Assembly: GCA_937136455.1 (NCBI GenBank)
Contig: CAKZOO010000179.1
Span: 1-64,000, forward strand
Origin: an uncultured Flavobacteriaceae bacterium
GTDB taxonomy: Bacteria; Bacteroidota; Bacteroidia; Flavobacteriales; Flavobacteriaceae
DNA length: 64,000 bases
Reading direction: 5' to 3'
The first letter of the stretch is position 1. The number at the start of each line of letters is the position of its first letter. Position numbers and translations under genes: made by a program. The notes under the pieces were generated by a model. It saw only the letters and a program-made list of their open reading frames with translations. It did no database searches and was not told where the DNA came from. Below are positions 47,053-56,120 of this stretch, piece by piece.

Positions 47053-48149
47053 TGGAAGAATTAAAACAAGATTTAAGACTAGTACATCCTAGTTTTTCAA
47101 TAGACGGAATCAAAATTTCAAAAGACCAACTCAGTAAAGTGTCTTATAGCTACATCAAAGAGGGGGAAGCTTTTGAAAAGGAAATAGGGATGTTTCTTTT
47201 AGACTGGCTCTCCGACAAAGACACTGTAAAAGTTAGAACTTCTGGTACCACTGGAGAACCAAAGATTATGCATGTCAAAAAAGCTGCTATGTACGGTTCT
47301 GCTTTAGCAACAGCGGATTACTTTAATTTGAGCCCAAATTCTAAAGTACTACACTGTCTTCCATGTGAGTATATCGCTGGAAAAATGATGCTTGTAAGAG
47401 CGATGGTATTAGGATTGAACATCCAATTTGTCGAACCAACTTCGAATCCTTTAGAAAAGTTAAAAGAACGTGTTGAATTCTGTGCAATGGTTCCTTTGCA
47501 GGTTGAAAATTCACTAGATAAATTGGATTTAATCTCCATGATTATTATCGGGGGAGCACCTATTTCGGAAGAATTAGAATTGCGTATTGTAGAATCGATC
47601 GACCCTTATAAAACAAGAGCGTATCAAACATTTGGTATGACAGAAACCCTCTCTCATATCGCTGTACGACCTCTTTTAAAAGACAGTTTAAGTGAGAAGA
47701 AATTTATGACGGTAAAAGGGGTAAAAATTAGTTCTGATGATAGAGGTTGCTTACAAATTACGGCACCTGCCTTATTTGATGGTCAATTGACAACCAATGA
47801 TTTGGTGACAATTAATCATGACTTTTCATTTACATGGTTAGGAAGAATTGATTATTTAGTCAATTCAGGAGGAGTTAAAATTATTCCTGAAAATGTTGAA
47901 AAGAAGATAAAACATTTAATCAAAGGCAATTTCTTCCTATACGGTTTAGAAGATGAAACCTTAGGACAGAAGTTAACTCTGATCTCTGAAGAGAAACAAG
48001 ACGATGATCTGTTAGAACAAATTGCCTCATCTGATACTGTTGAAAAATATCACATACCTAAGGAGCTCATTCAAACAGGACCTTTTGTATTTACTTCTAA
48101 CGGTAAGCTTAGAAGAGAAAAAACAGTCAATAAATACAACCTTCATTAA
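47052..48149 (+). CDS. menE: o-Succinylbenzoate-CoA ligase, short form
   Basis: MenE activates o-succinylbenzoate through an acyl-adenylate and joins it to CoA. The protein is short (365 residues against about 450-490). The ATP-binding loop is RTSGTTGEPKIMHV, then comes YQTFGMTETLSHIAVR, the ATP-Asp region in WLGRIDYLVNSGGVKI, and the final catalytic Lys in SNGKLRREK. The whole N-terminal lobe is abridged, which is common in Bacteroidota MenE. It is the last men gene; the M24 peptidase begins 1 base later. Confidence 0.92.
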   Translation: MEELKQDLRLVHPSFSIDGIKISKDQLSKVSYSYIKEGEAFEKEIGMFLLDWLSDKDTVKVRTSGTTGEPKIMHVKKAAMYGSALATADYFNLSPNSKVLHCLPCEYIAGKMMLVRAMVLGLNIQFVEPTSNPLEKLKERVEFCAMVPLQVENSLDKLDLISMIIIGGAPISEELELRIVESIDPYKTRAYQTFGMTETLSHIAVRPLLKDSLSEKKFMTVKGVKISSDDRGCLQITAPALFDGQLTTNDLVTINHDFSFTWLGRIDYLVNSGGVKIIPENVEKKIKHLIKGNFFLYGLEDETLGQKLTLISEEKQDDDLLEQIASSDTVEKYHIPKELIQTGPFVFTSNGKLRREKTVNKYNLH

Positions 48150-48150
48150 G

Positions 48151-49500
48151 ATGTTAAAGAAATTTGCACTCACACTTCTAGTGTGTATAAGTTCGCATAG
48201 TTACAGTCAACAAATACTCAGCCTTAGAGAGCAAGCTGAAGTAATTGACTCTGTTTTGGAAGATCGATTAAACAATCTACTTCCTCAGCTTATGGATGAG
48301 ACTGACATCGATATGTGGGTGCTGATTTCAAGAGAATACAACGAGGATCCTGTATTAAAAACAATGCTACCAGCAAATTGGTTACATGCGAGAAGAAGAA
48401 CTATATTAGTATTTTATAGAGATAAAGCATCTGATCGTATCGACAAATTGGCTGTAGCTCGATATGCTGTTGGTAAATCGATTCAATCAGCTTGGGACAA
48501 AGAACAACAACCCGATCAATGGAAACGGTTAGTGGAGCTTATTGAGGAGCGAAATCCTTCTAAAATTGCCCTGAATTATTCCAAGGATTTTAATATCTGT
48601 GACGGATTAGATAAGACTGATTATCAGGAGTTTATGGATAATTTACCCAAGAAATACAAGAAACGAGTCATTTCATCACAACCCTTAGCGGTACGATGGA
48701 TTGAAACTAGAACTGCTGCAGAAATGACACTCTACTCACAGTTAGTTGAAATCACTCATTCAATCATCGAAGAGGCCTTTTCTTCAAAGCAGATTACTGT
48801 AGGAGTTACCACGACTTCTGATTTGGAATGGTTTTTTAGACAGAAGGTTAGTGATTTGGGACTGGATACCTGGTTTCATCCAACGGTAGATATACAGCGA
48901 TCTGAGGAGAAGTTGGTGTCTCATCTGTATTCATTTTCTGGAAGACCAGATGATGAGGTGATTCAACCTGGTGATTTATTGCACTGTGATTTTGGAATTA
49001 CCTATTTGAGATTAAATACCGACATCCAAGAATTGGCATATGTTCTTAGACCAGGAGAAGAAGAGGCTCCAGACTACTTAGTCGAAGCTCTTGAGAAAGG
49101 CAATCAATTACAAGACATTCTTACTTCAAATTACAAAGTTGGAGCAATAGGCAATGATATATTGAAAAAATCGTTAAGCCAGGCTAAAGAAAAAGGTTTA
49201 AAACCTGCTATCTACACCCATCCATTAGGACTCTATGGACATTCTTCTGGAACGACTGTAGGAATGTGGGATGCTCAGAATGGAATAACAACAGAGGACG
49301 GTACTGCCTACCCATTGAGATCAGAGACCGTTTATTCCATTGAACTCAATACGACTGTTGAGATTCCCCAGTGGAATAGAACCATCAGAGTCATGCTAGA
49401 AGAAAATGGTTATTTTGGTAAAGAGGGGTTTAGATATATTAACGGCCGTCAAAAAGAACTTCTTTTAGTGGGTGCTAATTCTTCACATATTTCAAATTAA
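48151..49500 (+). CDS. Exported M24 family metallopeptidase (Xaa-Pro aminopeptidase-like)
   Basis: The 449-residue protein has a signal peptide (about 20 residues, ending SHSYSQ), then an N-terminal creatinase-like domain and a C-terminal pita-bread domain (about 220-449). Metal-ligand positions are seen in LHCDFGITYLRLNTDIQ (two Asp), in the His of YTHPLGLYGHSSG, and in the Glu of YSIELNTT. The start at 48151 follows the menE stop directly. An earlier in-frame start would run inside menE. It is probably periplasmic and cleaves peptides with proline at position 2; this is a family inference. Confidence 0.85.
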   Translation: MLKKFALTLLVCISSHSYSQQILSLREQAEVIDSVLEDRLNNLLPQLMDETDIDMWVLISREYNEDPVLKTMLPANWLHARRRTILVFYRDKASDRIDKLAVARYAVGKSIQSAWDKEQQPDQWKRLVELIEERNPSKIALNYSKDFNICDGLDKTDYQEFMDNLPKKYKKRVISSQPLAVRWIETRTAAEMTLYSQLVEITHSIIEEAFSSKQITVGVTTTSDLEWFFRQKVSDLGLDTWFHPTVDIQRSEEKLVSHLYSFSGRPDDEVIQPGDLLHCDFGITYLRLNTDIQELAYVLRPGEEEAPDYLVEALEKGNQLQDILTSNYKVGAIGNDILKKSLSQAKEKGLKPAIYTHPLGLYGHSSGTTVGMWDAQNGITTEDGTAYPLRSETVYSIELNTTVEIPQWNRTIRVMLEENGYFGKEGFRYINGRQKELLLVGANSSHISN

Positions 49501-51143
49501 ACTTGTAATACTCCAGTGTTATAAGGCTTTTCAATTGGTGATTGATTGGCAGCTTCAATTCCAATAGAAATCCAATTTCTGGTATCTAGAGGATCGATAA
49601 CGGCATCAGTCCACAATCGTGCTGCAGCGTAATAGGGTGATATTTGTTCTTGGTAATTAGATTTGATTTTATCAAGTAATTCCTTTTCCGTTTGTTGATC
49701 GATATTTTTGTTTTGAGCTTTTAAACGCTGCTTCTCTATCTGTAATAATACATTGGCAGCAGAATTACCACTCATCACTGCTAGGGCAGAAGTAGGCCAA
49801 GAAACGATTAGTCTTGGGTCATAGGCTTTGCCACACATAGCATAGTTTCCTGCACCATAACTGTTACCGATGATGATTGTAAACTTGGGAACTACTGAAT
49901 TGCTCACAGCGTTCACCATTTTAGCACCATCTTTAATAATACCACCGTGTTCGCTTTTAGAACCAACCATAAAACCAGTTACATCTTGTAAGAACACGAG
50001 CGGAATTTTCTTTTGGTTACAGTTGGAAATAAATCTGGTGGCTTTGTCCGCAGCATCGGAATAGATAACGCCTCCAAATTGCATTTCACCTGATTTAGTC
50101 TTAACTACTTTTCGTTGATTAGCAACAATTCCAACAGCCCAACCGTCGATACGTGCATATCCAGTAAGAATGCTCTTACCATAACCCTGTTTGTATTGAT
50201 CAAACTGCGAATCGTCAACTAGACGTTTTATAATATCCATCATGTCATAGGGAGTTGAACGATCTTTAGGTAGTTTGCCGTACAATTCCTCTTGAATTAA
50301 CGCAGGAGCTATTGATTTTATTCTACTGTATCCTGCATTTTGTGGAGCGCCAAGTTTATCCATGGTTCGTTTAATAATTTCAAGGGCCTCTTTGTCATCT
50401 TTTGCCTTGTAATCTGTCACTCCTGAAATTTCACAATGGGTTGTAGCTCCACCTAGGGTTTCATTATCAATAGATTCACCAATCGCTGCTTTTACCAAGT
50501 AGGAACCTGCTAAAAAGATACTGGCAGTTTTGTCGACAATGATTGCCTCATCACTCATAATGGGTAAATAGGCACCTCCAGCAACACAAGAACCCATAAT
50601 AGCTGCTATTTGTGTAATACCCATAGAACTCATTACAGCATTATTTCTAAAAATTCTACCGAAGTGTTCCTTATCTGGAAAGATTTCATCTTGAAGCGGT
50701 AAATAAACTCCTGCAGAGTCCACTAAATAGATAATGGGTAATTTATTTTCGATCGCTATCTCTTGAGCTCTCAAGTTCTTCTTTGCAGTCATCGGAAACC
50801 ATGCACCAGCTTTAACACTGGCGTCGTTTGCGACCACTACACAGAGTCTTGATTGAACATAACCTATTTTTACAATCACTCCAGCAGAAGGACATCCTCC
50901 GTGTTCAAGATACATATCATCAGCAGCAAAAGCACCGATCTCTATCGACTTTCTATTGGAATCTAAGAGGTAATCAACTCGCTCTCTGGCTGTTAATTTT
51001 CCTTTTGCACGTTGTTTTTCAAGTTTGTCTTTTCCACCACCTTGATATACTTTGAGCAACTTTTTTTTAAGTTCACTCAGGGCTAGTTTATTGAAGTCTT
51101 CGTTTTTATTGAACTCTAAATCCATACCGTTAAATTTCGACAT
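49497..51143 (-). CDS. Acyl-CoA carboxylase beta subunit (carboxyltransferase)
   Basis: The carboxyltransferase subunit moves carboxybiotin CO2 to an acyl-CoA, such as propionyl-, methylcrotonyl- or acetyl-CoA. The 548-residue protein has two crotonase-like halves. Motifs include GKLTARERVDYLLD, MGSCVAGGAYLPIMSDEA and, in the second half, DVTGFMVGSKSEHGGIIKDGAKMV and GNSYGAGNYAMCGKAYDPRL, which form the two oxyanion sites. The GSKSEHGGIIKDGAK form is typical of methylcrotonyl-type subunits, but the substrate is not certain. The biotin-carrying alpha subunit is not adjacent. The start may be ATG 51143 or 51125. Confidence 0.88.
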   Translation of the reverse strand: MSKFNGMDLEFNKNEDFNKLALSELKKKLLKVYQGGGKDKLEKQRAKGKLTARERVDYLLDSNRKSIEIGAFAADDMYLEHGGCPSAGVIVKIGYVQSRLCVVVANDASVKAGAWFPMTAKKNLRAQEIAIENKLPIIYLVDSAGVYLPLQDEIFPDKEHFGRIFRNNAVMSSMGITQIAAIMGSCVAGGAYLPIMSDEAIIVDKTASIFLAGSYLVKAAIGESIDNETLGGATTHCEISGVTDYKAKDDKEALEIIKRTMDKLGAPQNAGYSRIKSIAPALIQEELYGKLPKDRSTPYDMMDIIKRLVDDSQFDQYKQGYGKSILTGYARIDGWAVGIVANQRKVVKTKSGEMQFGGVIYSDAADKATRFISNCNQKKIPLVFLQDVTGFMVGSKSEHGGIIKDGAKMVNAVSNSVVPKFTIIIGNSYGAGNYAMCGKAYDPRLIVSWPTSALAVMSGNSAANVLLQIEKQRLKAQNKNIDQQTEKELLDKIKSNYQEQISPYYAAARLWTDAVIDPLDTRNWISIGIEAANQSPIEKPYNTGVLQV

Positions 51144-51165
51144 AAAGATACGTAGGAATATTGAT

Positions 51166-51173
51166 TAACTTTG
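51166..51173 (+). promoter_or_regulatory. -7 promoter element for the second Gfo/Idh gene
   Basis: TAACTTTG matches TAnnTTTG and lies 15 bases before the ATG at 51189. Its position also favours this ATG over the earlier in-frame TTG at 51171, which is inside the element. Confidence 0.5.
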
Positions 51174-51188
51174 ATCAAAACAAAATTT

Positions 51189-52160
51189 ATGAATGATAAA
51201 ATAAGATGGGGAATAATAGGTCCCGGTAAGATAGCACACAAATTTACTAAGGATTTAATACAAATAGAGCAAGCTCAAGTTACAGCTGTATCTTCTAGGT
51301 CCTTAGACCGTTCTAAGGTATTTGCAGAAGAATATCAAATCGATCGTTATTACGACAATTACGATCAATTATTAAATGATCCCAATGTTGATATTGTTTA
51401 TATCGCTACACCACATAATTACCATGCAGAATTGAGTAAAGCTGCTCTATTAGCAGGTAAAGCAGTGTTAAGCGAAAAACCTTCGGCCATGAACAAGGCT
51501 GAAATTGAGGAGGTAATTGAGCTTTCAAAACAAAAAGGACTGTTTTATATGGAGGGGCTATGGTCTCGATTTAATCCTTTGATTCAAGAAGTCTATCAAA
51601 AAGTACAATTGGGAACTTTTGGTGAGCTGAAGTATCTCAAAGCAGATTTTGGGTTCTTTGCTCTTAATCGCCCTGATGATTCTAGAGTTCTCAATCCAAG
51701 TCTAGGCGGAGGCTCCCTACTCGATATTGGAATCTATCCGGTGTTTTTAGCCTATCTAATGCTTGGAAAACCAACTGAGATCAAGACGATTCCAAAGTTT
51801 TACAAAACAGGAGCAGAGGTTCAAATTTCAATAGTCTTTGATTATGGCAATGCACAGGCTGTTCTCTATAGTGGCTTAGTGAGTGAAACAGATTGCACTG
51901 CTCAAATTTCAGGGACAAAAGGAAGAGTTCACATCGATACTAGATGGCATGAACCGACCACCTATCATCAACACACAAGTGATGGTTCTCAGACCATTGA
52001 ACACGAATTCAAAGGAAATGGATTTTCATATGAAATTGAAGAGGTACACCGATGTTTGCAGAACAATCAATACGAGTCCAGTTTATGGAGTCATCAAAAC
52101 ACTTTAGATCTCATTGGACTGCTGGATGATATAAGGGCTGATGCAGCTATTGAATTTTAA
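51189..52160 (+). CDS. Gfo/Idh/MocA family oxidoreductase, dihydrodiol-dehydrogenase-like
   Basis: The 323-residue NAD(P)-dependent enzyme has the Rossmann start RWGIIGPGKIAHKF and the catalytic Lys motif SEKPSAMNKAEIEE, followed by MEGLWSRFNPLIQEV. The last is typical of the dimeric dihydrodiol dehydrogenase subgroup, which oxidises sugars or trans-dihydrodiols. The C-terminal domain has LGGGSLLDIGIYPVFLA. It differs in subgroup from the Gfo/Idh protein at 11281-12240. The substrate is unknown. Confidence 0.85.
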   Translation: MNDKIRWGIIGPGKIAHKFTKDLIQIEQAQVTAVSSRSLDRSKVFAEEYQIDRYYDNYDQLLNDPNVDIVYIATPHNYHAELSKAALLAGKAVLSEKPSAMNKAEIEEVIELSKQKGLFYMEGLWSRFNPLIQEVYQKVQLGTFGELKYLKADFGFFALNRPDDSRVLNPSLGGGSLLDIGIYPVFLAYLMLGKPTEIKTIPKFYKTGAEVQISIVFDYGNAQAVLYSGLVSETDCTAQISGTKGRVHIDTRWHEPTTYHQHTSDGSQTIEHEFKGNGFSYEIEEVHRCLQNNQYESSLWSHQNTLDLIGLLDDIRADAAIEF

Positions 52161-52234
52161 TGTAGAAATTATATTTACTCTTATTTTATTGCGATATTTG
52201 CTAGATCAAACAAACGAACAAAAACTTCATTCAA

Positions 52235-52411
52235 ATGAATAAAAATACAGTATTAGCCTGGGCTACATTTATAATGATCTTTATGGGATTGTTATTAGCT
52301 GCTTTAGCAATTTTTAAATACGATGAAATTGCCGGATGGGGATTCGGTGCAGTCTCTTTAGGTTTCTTTGCTAACGCATGGGTGTTTAATGCACTTAAGG
52401 GAAGAGTTTAA
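52235..52411 (+). CDS. Small two-helix membrane protein (58 residues)
   Basis: The 58-codon frame begins ATG at 52235 and ends TAA at 52409-52411. The predicted protein has two membrane segments (about 7-27 and 34-52) joined by a short polar loop (KYDEIAG), and ends KGRV. It matches in style a small flavobacterial membrane-protein family (CAL67264-type) found next to ettA, which I recognise only by pattern. Coding is supported by the hydrophobic, in-frame composition and its tight fit in an otherwise empty gap. It lies 22 bases before ettA. Function unknown. Confidence 0.72.
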   Translation: MNKNTVLAWATFIMIFMGLLLAALAIFKYDEIAGWGFGAVSLGFFANAWVFNALKGRV

Positions 52412-52433
52412 TAATTAAAAGTTATCCAAATTT

Positions 52434-54128
52434 ATGTCTGACGATAAAAAAGTAATCTTTTCAATGTCTGGTGTGACCAAGACATTCAAAAGTAGTAATA
52501 CACCTGTTTTAAAAAATATCTATCTAAGTTTCTTCTATGGAGCTAAAATTGGGATCTTGGGTCTCAATGGTTCAGGAAAATCGACCTTGCTTAAAATAAT
52601 TGCTGGTGTCGATACAAATTTTCAGGGGGACGTTGTGTTTTCTCCTGGTTACAAGGTTGGATATTTGGAACAAGATCCACAGTTGGACAATGAAAAAACA
52701 GTGATTGATGTCGTAAAAGAAGGGGTAGCCGACACTATGGCTATCTTAGATGAATACAATAGTATTAACGATCAATTCGGACTTCCAGAAGTTTATGAAG
52801 ACCCAGATAAGATGCAGAAGTTAATGGATCGTCAGGCTGCACTTCAAGATCAGATTGACGCGACCAATGCTTGGGAAATCGATACAAAATTAGAAATTGC
52901 AATGGATGCTCTAAGAACTCCAGAAGCAGATAAAAAGATTGGTGTGTTATCAGGAGGAGAACGCAGAAGAGTTGCCTTGTGTAGATTGCTGCTTCAAGAA
53001 CCAGATATTTTGCTCTTAGATGAGCCTACCAACCATTTGGACGCAGAATCAGTACACTGGTTAGAACATCATTTAGCCTCTTATAAAGGAACGGTAATCG
53101 CAGTAACGCACGACCGTTATTTCTTAGACAATGTTGCGGGATGGATACTCGAGTTAGATCGAGGTGAAGGAATCCCTTGGAAAGGAAACTATTCGAGCTG
53201 GTTGGATCAAAAATCCAAGCGTTTGGCTCAAGAGAACAAAACGGCTTCGAAACGTCAAAAGACCTTGGAACGTGAGTTGGAATGGGTTAGACAAGGAGCG
53301 AAGGGAAGACACGCCAAGCAAAAGGCTCGTTTGAACAACTATGAAAAGTTGATGAGTCAAGATCAAAAGCAACTCGATGAAAAGCTAGAGATCTATATAC
53401 CAAATGGACCTCGATTAGGGACTCATGTTATAGAAGCTAAAAATATAGCAAAGGCCTTTGATGATAAATTACTTTACGAGGATCTCAACTTTAATTTACC
53501 ACAGGCAGGTATTGTAGGAATTATCGGTCCTAATGGTGCTGGAAAGACGACGATCTTTAAAATGATTATGGGGGAAGAAACCCCAGATGCAGGAAGTTTT
53601 AGTGTTGGAGAAACTGCTAAAATTGCCTATGTCGATCAATCGCACAGCAATATAGATCCTGAAAAGACGATTTGGGAGAACTTTAGTGATAAGCAAGAAC
53701 TGATTATGATGGGAGGGAGACAGGTCAATTCTAGAGCCTATTTGAGTCGTTTTAATTTTTCGGGAAGTGAGCAAAATAAGAAGGTGTCTCTTCTATCTGG
53801 AGGGGAACGCAACAGACTGCATTTAGCGATGACGCTCAAAGAAGAGGGAAATGTGCTGTTACTCGATGAGCCAACCAACGATTTAGATGTGAATACGCTT
53901 CGCGCCTTAGAAGAAGGTTTGGAAAACTTCGCTGGATGTGCTGTGATTATTTCTCACGACCGTTGGTTCTTAGATCGTATTTGCACTCATATTCTAGCTT
54001 TTGAAGGTGATTCAAAGGTGTATTTCTTTGAAGGATCTTTTAGCGATTATGAAGAAAACAAGAAGAAACGTCTCGGAGGTGAAATCATGCCAACTCGAAT
54101 AAAGTACAAAAAACTTACTAGAGACTAA
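52434..54128 (+). CDS. ettA: Energy-dependent translational throttle protein EttA
   Basis: EttA is an ABC-F ATPase that binds the ribosomal E site and gates entry to elongation according to the ATP/ADP balance. The 564-residue length fits. Both nucleotide sites are intact: GLNGSGKST and GPNGAGKTT, LSGGERRRVAL and LSGGERNRLHL, with DEPTNHLD and DEPTNDLD. The linker (about 250-320) has the RELEWVRQGAKGRHAKQKARL stretch, known from EttA. The 4-base stop overlap with the convergent MBL-fold gene leaves no room for a separate terminator. Confidence 0.95.
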   Translation: MSDDKKVIFSMSGVTKTFKSSNTPVLKNIYLSFFYGAKIGILGLNGSGKSTLLKIIAGVDTNFQGDVVFSPGYKVGYLEQDPQLDNEKTVIDVVKEGVADTMAILDEYNSINDQFGLPEVYEDPDKMQKLMDRQAALQDQIDATNAWEIDTKLEIAMDALRTPEADKKIGVLSGGERRRVALCRLLLQEPDILLLDEPTNHLDAESVHWLEHHLASYKGTVIAVTHDRYFLDNVAGWILELDRGEGIPWKGNYSSWLDQKSKRLAQENKTASKRQKTLERELEWVRQGAKGRHAKQKARLNNYEKLMSQDQKQLDEKLEIYIPNGPRLGTHVIEAKNIAKAFDDKLLYEDLNFNLPQAGIVGIIGPNGAGKTTIFKMIMGEETPDAGSFSVGETAKIAYVDQSHSNIDPEKTIWENFSDKQELIMMGGRQVNSRAYLSRFNFSGSEQNKKVSLLSGGERNRLHLAMTLKEEGNVLLLDEPTNDLDVNTLRALEEGLENFAGCAVIISHDRWFLDRICTHILAFEGDSKVYFFEGSFSDYEENKKKRLGGEIMPTRIKYKKLTRD

Positions 54129-54883
54129 TAGTCTTCATTTGGATACCAATCCAATCGAACTACTTTAATTGATGTATCTGTAACTAGGGATTCAAATAAA
54201 TCGATATTACTAACCTTTGGTCTTCCTCTGAAGTGGTAGGGCATTACCGCTTTGGGTTTAAATTCCATCACTGCTGATGCTGCAGAGGTCTCCGTCATGG
54301 TATAGGGTAGATTCATACATACTAAAGCGATATCAATATTTTTAAGAGCTCTCATTTCGGGTATATCTTCAGTGTCTCCTGAAATATAGATACGTTGATT
54401 ATTCATAGCAACAACATAGCCATTGCCTCTGCCTTTTGAATGAAAATTAAGAGCTTCTTCTCTTAGGTTATACATAGGGATGGCTTCTATAGTTACCCTT
54501 TGATAGTTAAAGTTTTCACCGTTTTTCAACACCTTAGTTTTGGATTGTAATGCTTCATCCATTTGATCGAAAACAGCTTTTGGAGCTACAATAGTGGTGT
54601 TTGAATCACTTATTTTATTGAGTACTTCTTTATTGAAGTGATCTCCGTGTAGGTCTGTAACGAGTATGAGATCTATAGATTGATCGTATTGTTGGTGTGA
54701 ACCAGTAGGATCAACAGCAATAGTTAACTTGTTGTTCTTTAAAAGTAAGCTAGCGTGTTCGAGAGGTATGAGTTCTAAACCTTTAGAACTGTAGTTTTGA
54801 GCAAAGCCATTAGCGCTCAATATAAGTGTGAATGAAAACAAGAATACTCTTGTCAATGAAGCTATTTTTTTAGAATAAATCAT
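54125..54883 (-). CDS. Exported MBL-fold metal-dependent hydrolase, UlaG/YtkL-like
   Basis: The 252-residue protein has an N-terminal signal peptide (about 28 residues, ending ANGFAQ). The metallo-beta-lactamase fold follows. The metal motif reads LVTDLHGDHFN, in which the HxHxDH pattern is degenerate (D-L-H-G-D-H). Downstream it has ISGDTEDIPEM and a His in VMPYHFRGRP, so a metal site is likely retained. UlaG-like members hydrolyse lactone or phosphoester substrates, and none can be named here. Confidence 0.8.
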   Translation of the reverse strand: MIYSKKIASLTRVFLFSFTLILSANGFAQNYSSKGLELIPLEHASLLLKNNKLTIAVDPTGSHQQYDQSIDLILVTDLHGDHFNKEVLNKISDSNTTIVAPKAVFDQMDEALQSKTKVLKNGENFNYQRVTIEAIPMYNLREEALNFHSKGRGNGYVVAMNNQRIYISGDTEDIPEMRALKNIDIALVCMNLPYTMTETSAASAVMEFKPKAVMPYHFRGRPKVSNIDLFESLVTDTSIKVVRLDWYPNEDY

Positions 54884-54953
54884 GTTTTGAAGAATTTAGA
54901 TAGAAAAACCTTGAGGTAATCATTCTAAATTTATGATTTTTTCAAAAAAATAA

Positions 54954-54961
54954 CAAAAATA
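54954..54961 (-). promoter_or_regulatory. -7 promoter element for the MBL-fold gene
   Basis: On the minus strand this reads TATTTTTG, an exact TAnnTTTG match, 70 bases before the ATG at 54883. Confidence 0.4.
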
Positions 54962-55117
54962 AAGCCCAGATAAAATTTAATTGACATTTATCATAACTGT
55001 TTGATTTTCAAGATTAAACAATAAATACACAATAAAATGGTAAAAAAAAAAGCAACAATTATAAATAAAAGAGTTTTATAATGAGCCTCAATATTTTAAT
55101 TATCGGATTATAAATAT

Positions 55118-55125
55118 TATTTTTG
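55118..55125 (+). promoter_or_regulatory. -7 promoter element for the coiled-coil protein gene
   Basis: TATTTTTG matches TAnnTTTG and lies 52 bases before the ATG at 55178. Given the strong codon preference of the gene, this may be an active promoter. Confidence 0.5.
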
Positions 55126-55177
55126 CCTTACAATAGTAAAGAAAAACTCAATTAAATCTAATTATATTATTAATACT

Positions 55178-56050
55178 ATGTCAAACGGAACAAACAATTC
55201 AAAAAAGACGACAACAATTTTAGGTGTTGTTTTAGCTTTATTTGTGATTTTATCAATCGCTTTATTTGTAACAAAGCAAAGCACTGAAGCTAGATTAACA
55301 GAAGAAAAAGAGTTGGTAATTAAAGATCTTAACAGCTTAAAATCTGATTACGACCAACTTTCTAGCGAAAACGCCTCTTTAAGCCAAGAGTTAAATAACG
55401 CTAAAGACGAAATCGCTAAATATGTAGATTCTATTTCTGGATTGAACGCAGACATTGCTTCTCTTACTAAATTCAGATCGCGTTACTACGTTTTGAGAAA
55501 GCAAAAAGATGAATTATTAGCTAAAGTTGCTGAATTAGAAGCAGCTAATGCTAAGTTAACTCAAGAGCGTGATGCTACTTTAGAAACGTTACAAAAACAG
55601 ACTGATGCTAACGAAGAGTTATTAGCGAACAACCTTAAATTAGCTGAAGCTGTAAGAAGAGGTTCTGCATTAAACTTAAGTTCATACGGTGTTTCTGCTG
55701 TTAAAGAACGTTCTAACGGTGCCTATAAAGACACTAGAAGAGCTTCATCTGCTGATGCATTACAAGTTTGTTTCACAGTTGCTGAAAACGCAATTGCTAA
55801 TACAGGAGGACGTAGCTTTTATATCGAAGTAATCGATGCTACTGGTAACGTTATCAACAGCCAATCTGCATCTAACTCTGAAGGAGCTTCTATCAACTAC
55901 TCTAAAAAGACTGAGTTTAACTACGAGAACATGACAGTAGATGTGTGTGATTACGTTAAAGGAGATTCTTTTGCAAAAGGAAACTATATGGTTAATGCTT
56001 ATGACGAGAACTTAAGACTGTTAGGAACAGCTTCTGTAACTCTTAAATAA
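55178..56050 (+). CDS. Membrane-anchored coiled-coil protein of unknown function
   Basis: The 290-residue protein has a short cytoplasmic N-terminus and one membrane segment (about 13-28). A long coiled coil follows (about 35-165, with heptad-like patterns such as LNSLKSDYDQLSSENASL), and then a compact beta-rich C-terminal domain (about 180-290) with FYIEVIDATGNVI and a final NYMVNAYDENLRLLG. Asn and Tyr codons ending in C and Ala GCT codons are more frequent than in the neighbours, as in highly expressed genes. It would lie in the inner membrane with its coil in the periplasm. Function unknown. It is monocistronic between its own promoter and terminator. Confidence 0.75.
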   Translation: MSNGTNNSKKTTTILGVVLALFVILSIALFVTKQSTEARLTEEKELVIKDLNSLKSDYDQLSSENASLSQELNNAKDEIAKYVDSISGLNADIASLTKFRSRYYVLRKQKDELLAKVAELEAANAKLTQERDATLETLQKQTDANEELLANNLKLAEAVRRGSALNLSSYGVSAVKERSNGAYKDTRRASSADALQVCFTVAENAIANTGGRSFYIEVIDATGNVINSQSASNSEGASINYSKKTEFNYENMTVDVCDYVKGDSFAKGNYMVNAYDENLRLLGTASVTLK

Positions 56051-56066
56051 TCACCATAAAATTATT

Positions 56067-56098
56067 TAAAAAGGCTCCAATTTGGAGCCTTTTTTTTG
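56067..56098 (+). terminator. Terminator after the coiled-coil gene
   Basis: AAAAGGCTCCA (about 56069-56079) pairs with TGGAGCCTTTT (about 56083-56093), followed by a run of T. It lies 17 bases after the stop. Confidence 0.9.
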
Positions 56099-56120
56099 GT
56101 TTATACTTTGTGTTTGAACT

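Larger units (their letters stand above)
54884..55177. other. AT-rich divergent intergenic region
   Basis: This 294-base gap is the longest without a gene. It is very AT-rich with several A-runs. It holds the -7 elements of both flanking genes (54954-54961 on minus and 55118-55125 on plus). I see no open reading frame with coding character, no RNA gene and no clear hairpin in it. Confidence 0.6.

Noticed and set aside
54884..55177. AT-rich gap as a replication origin or partition site
   Set aside because: No DnaA-box cluster, parS-like dyad or gene context (dnaA, parAB) is seen. It contains two ordinary promoters.
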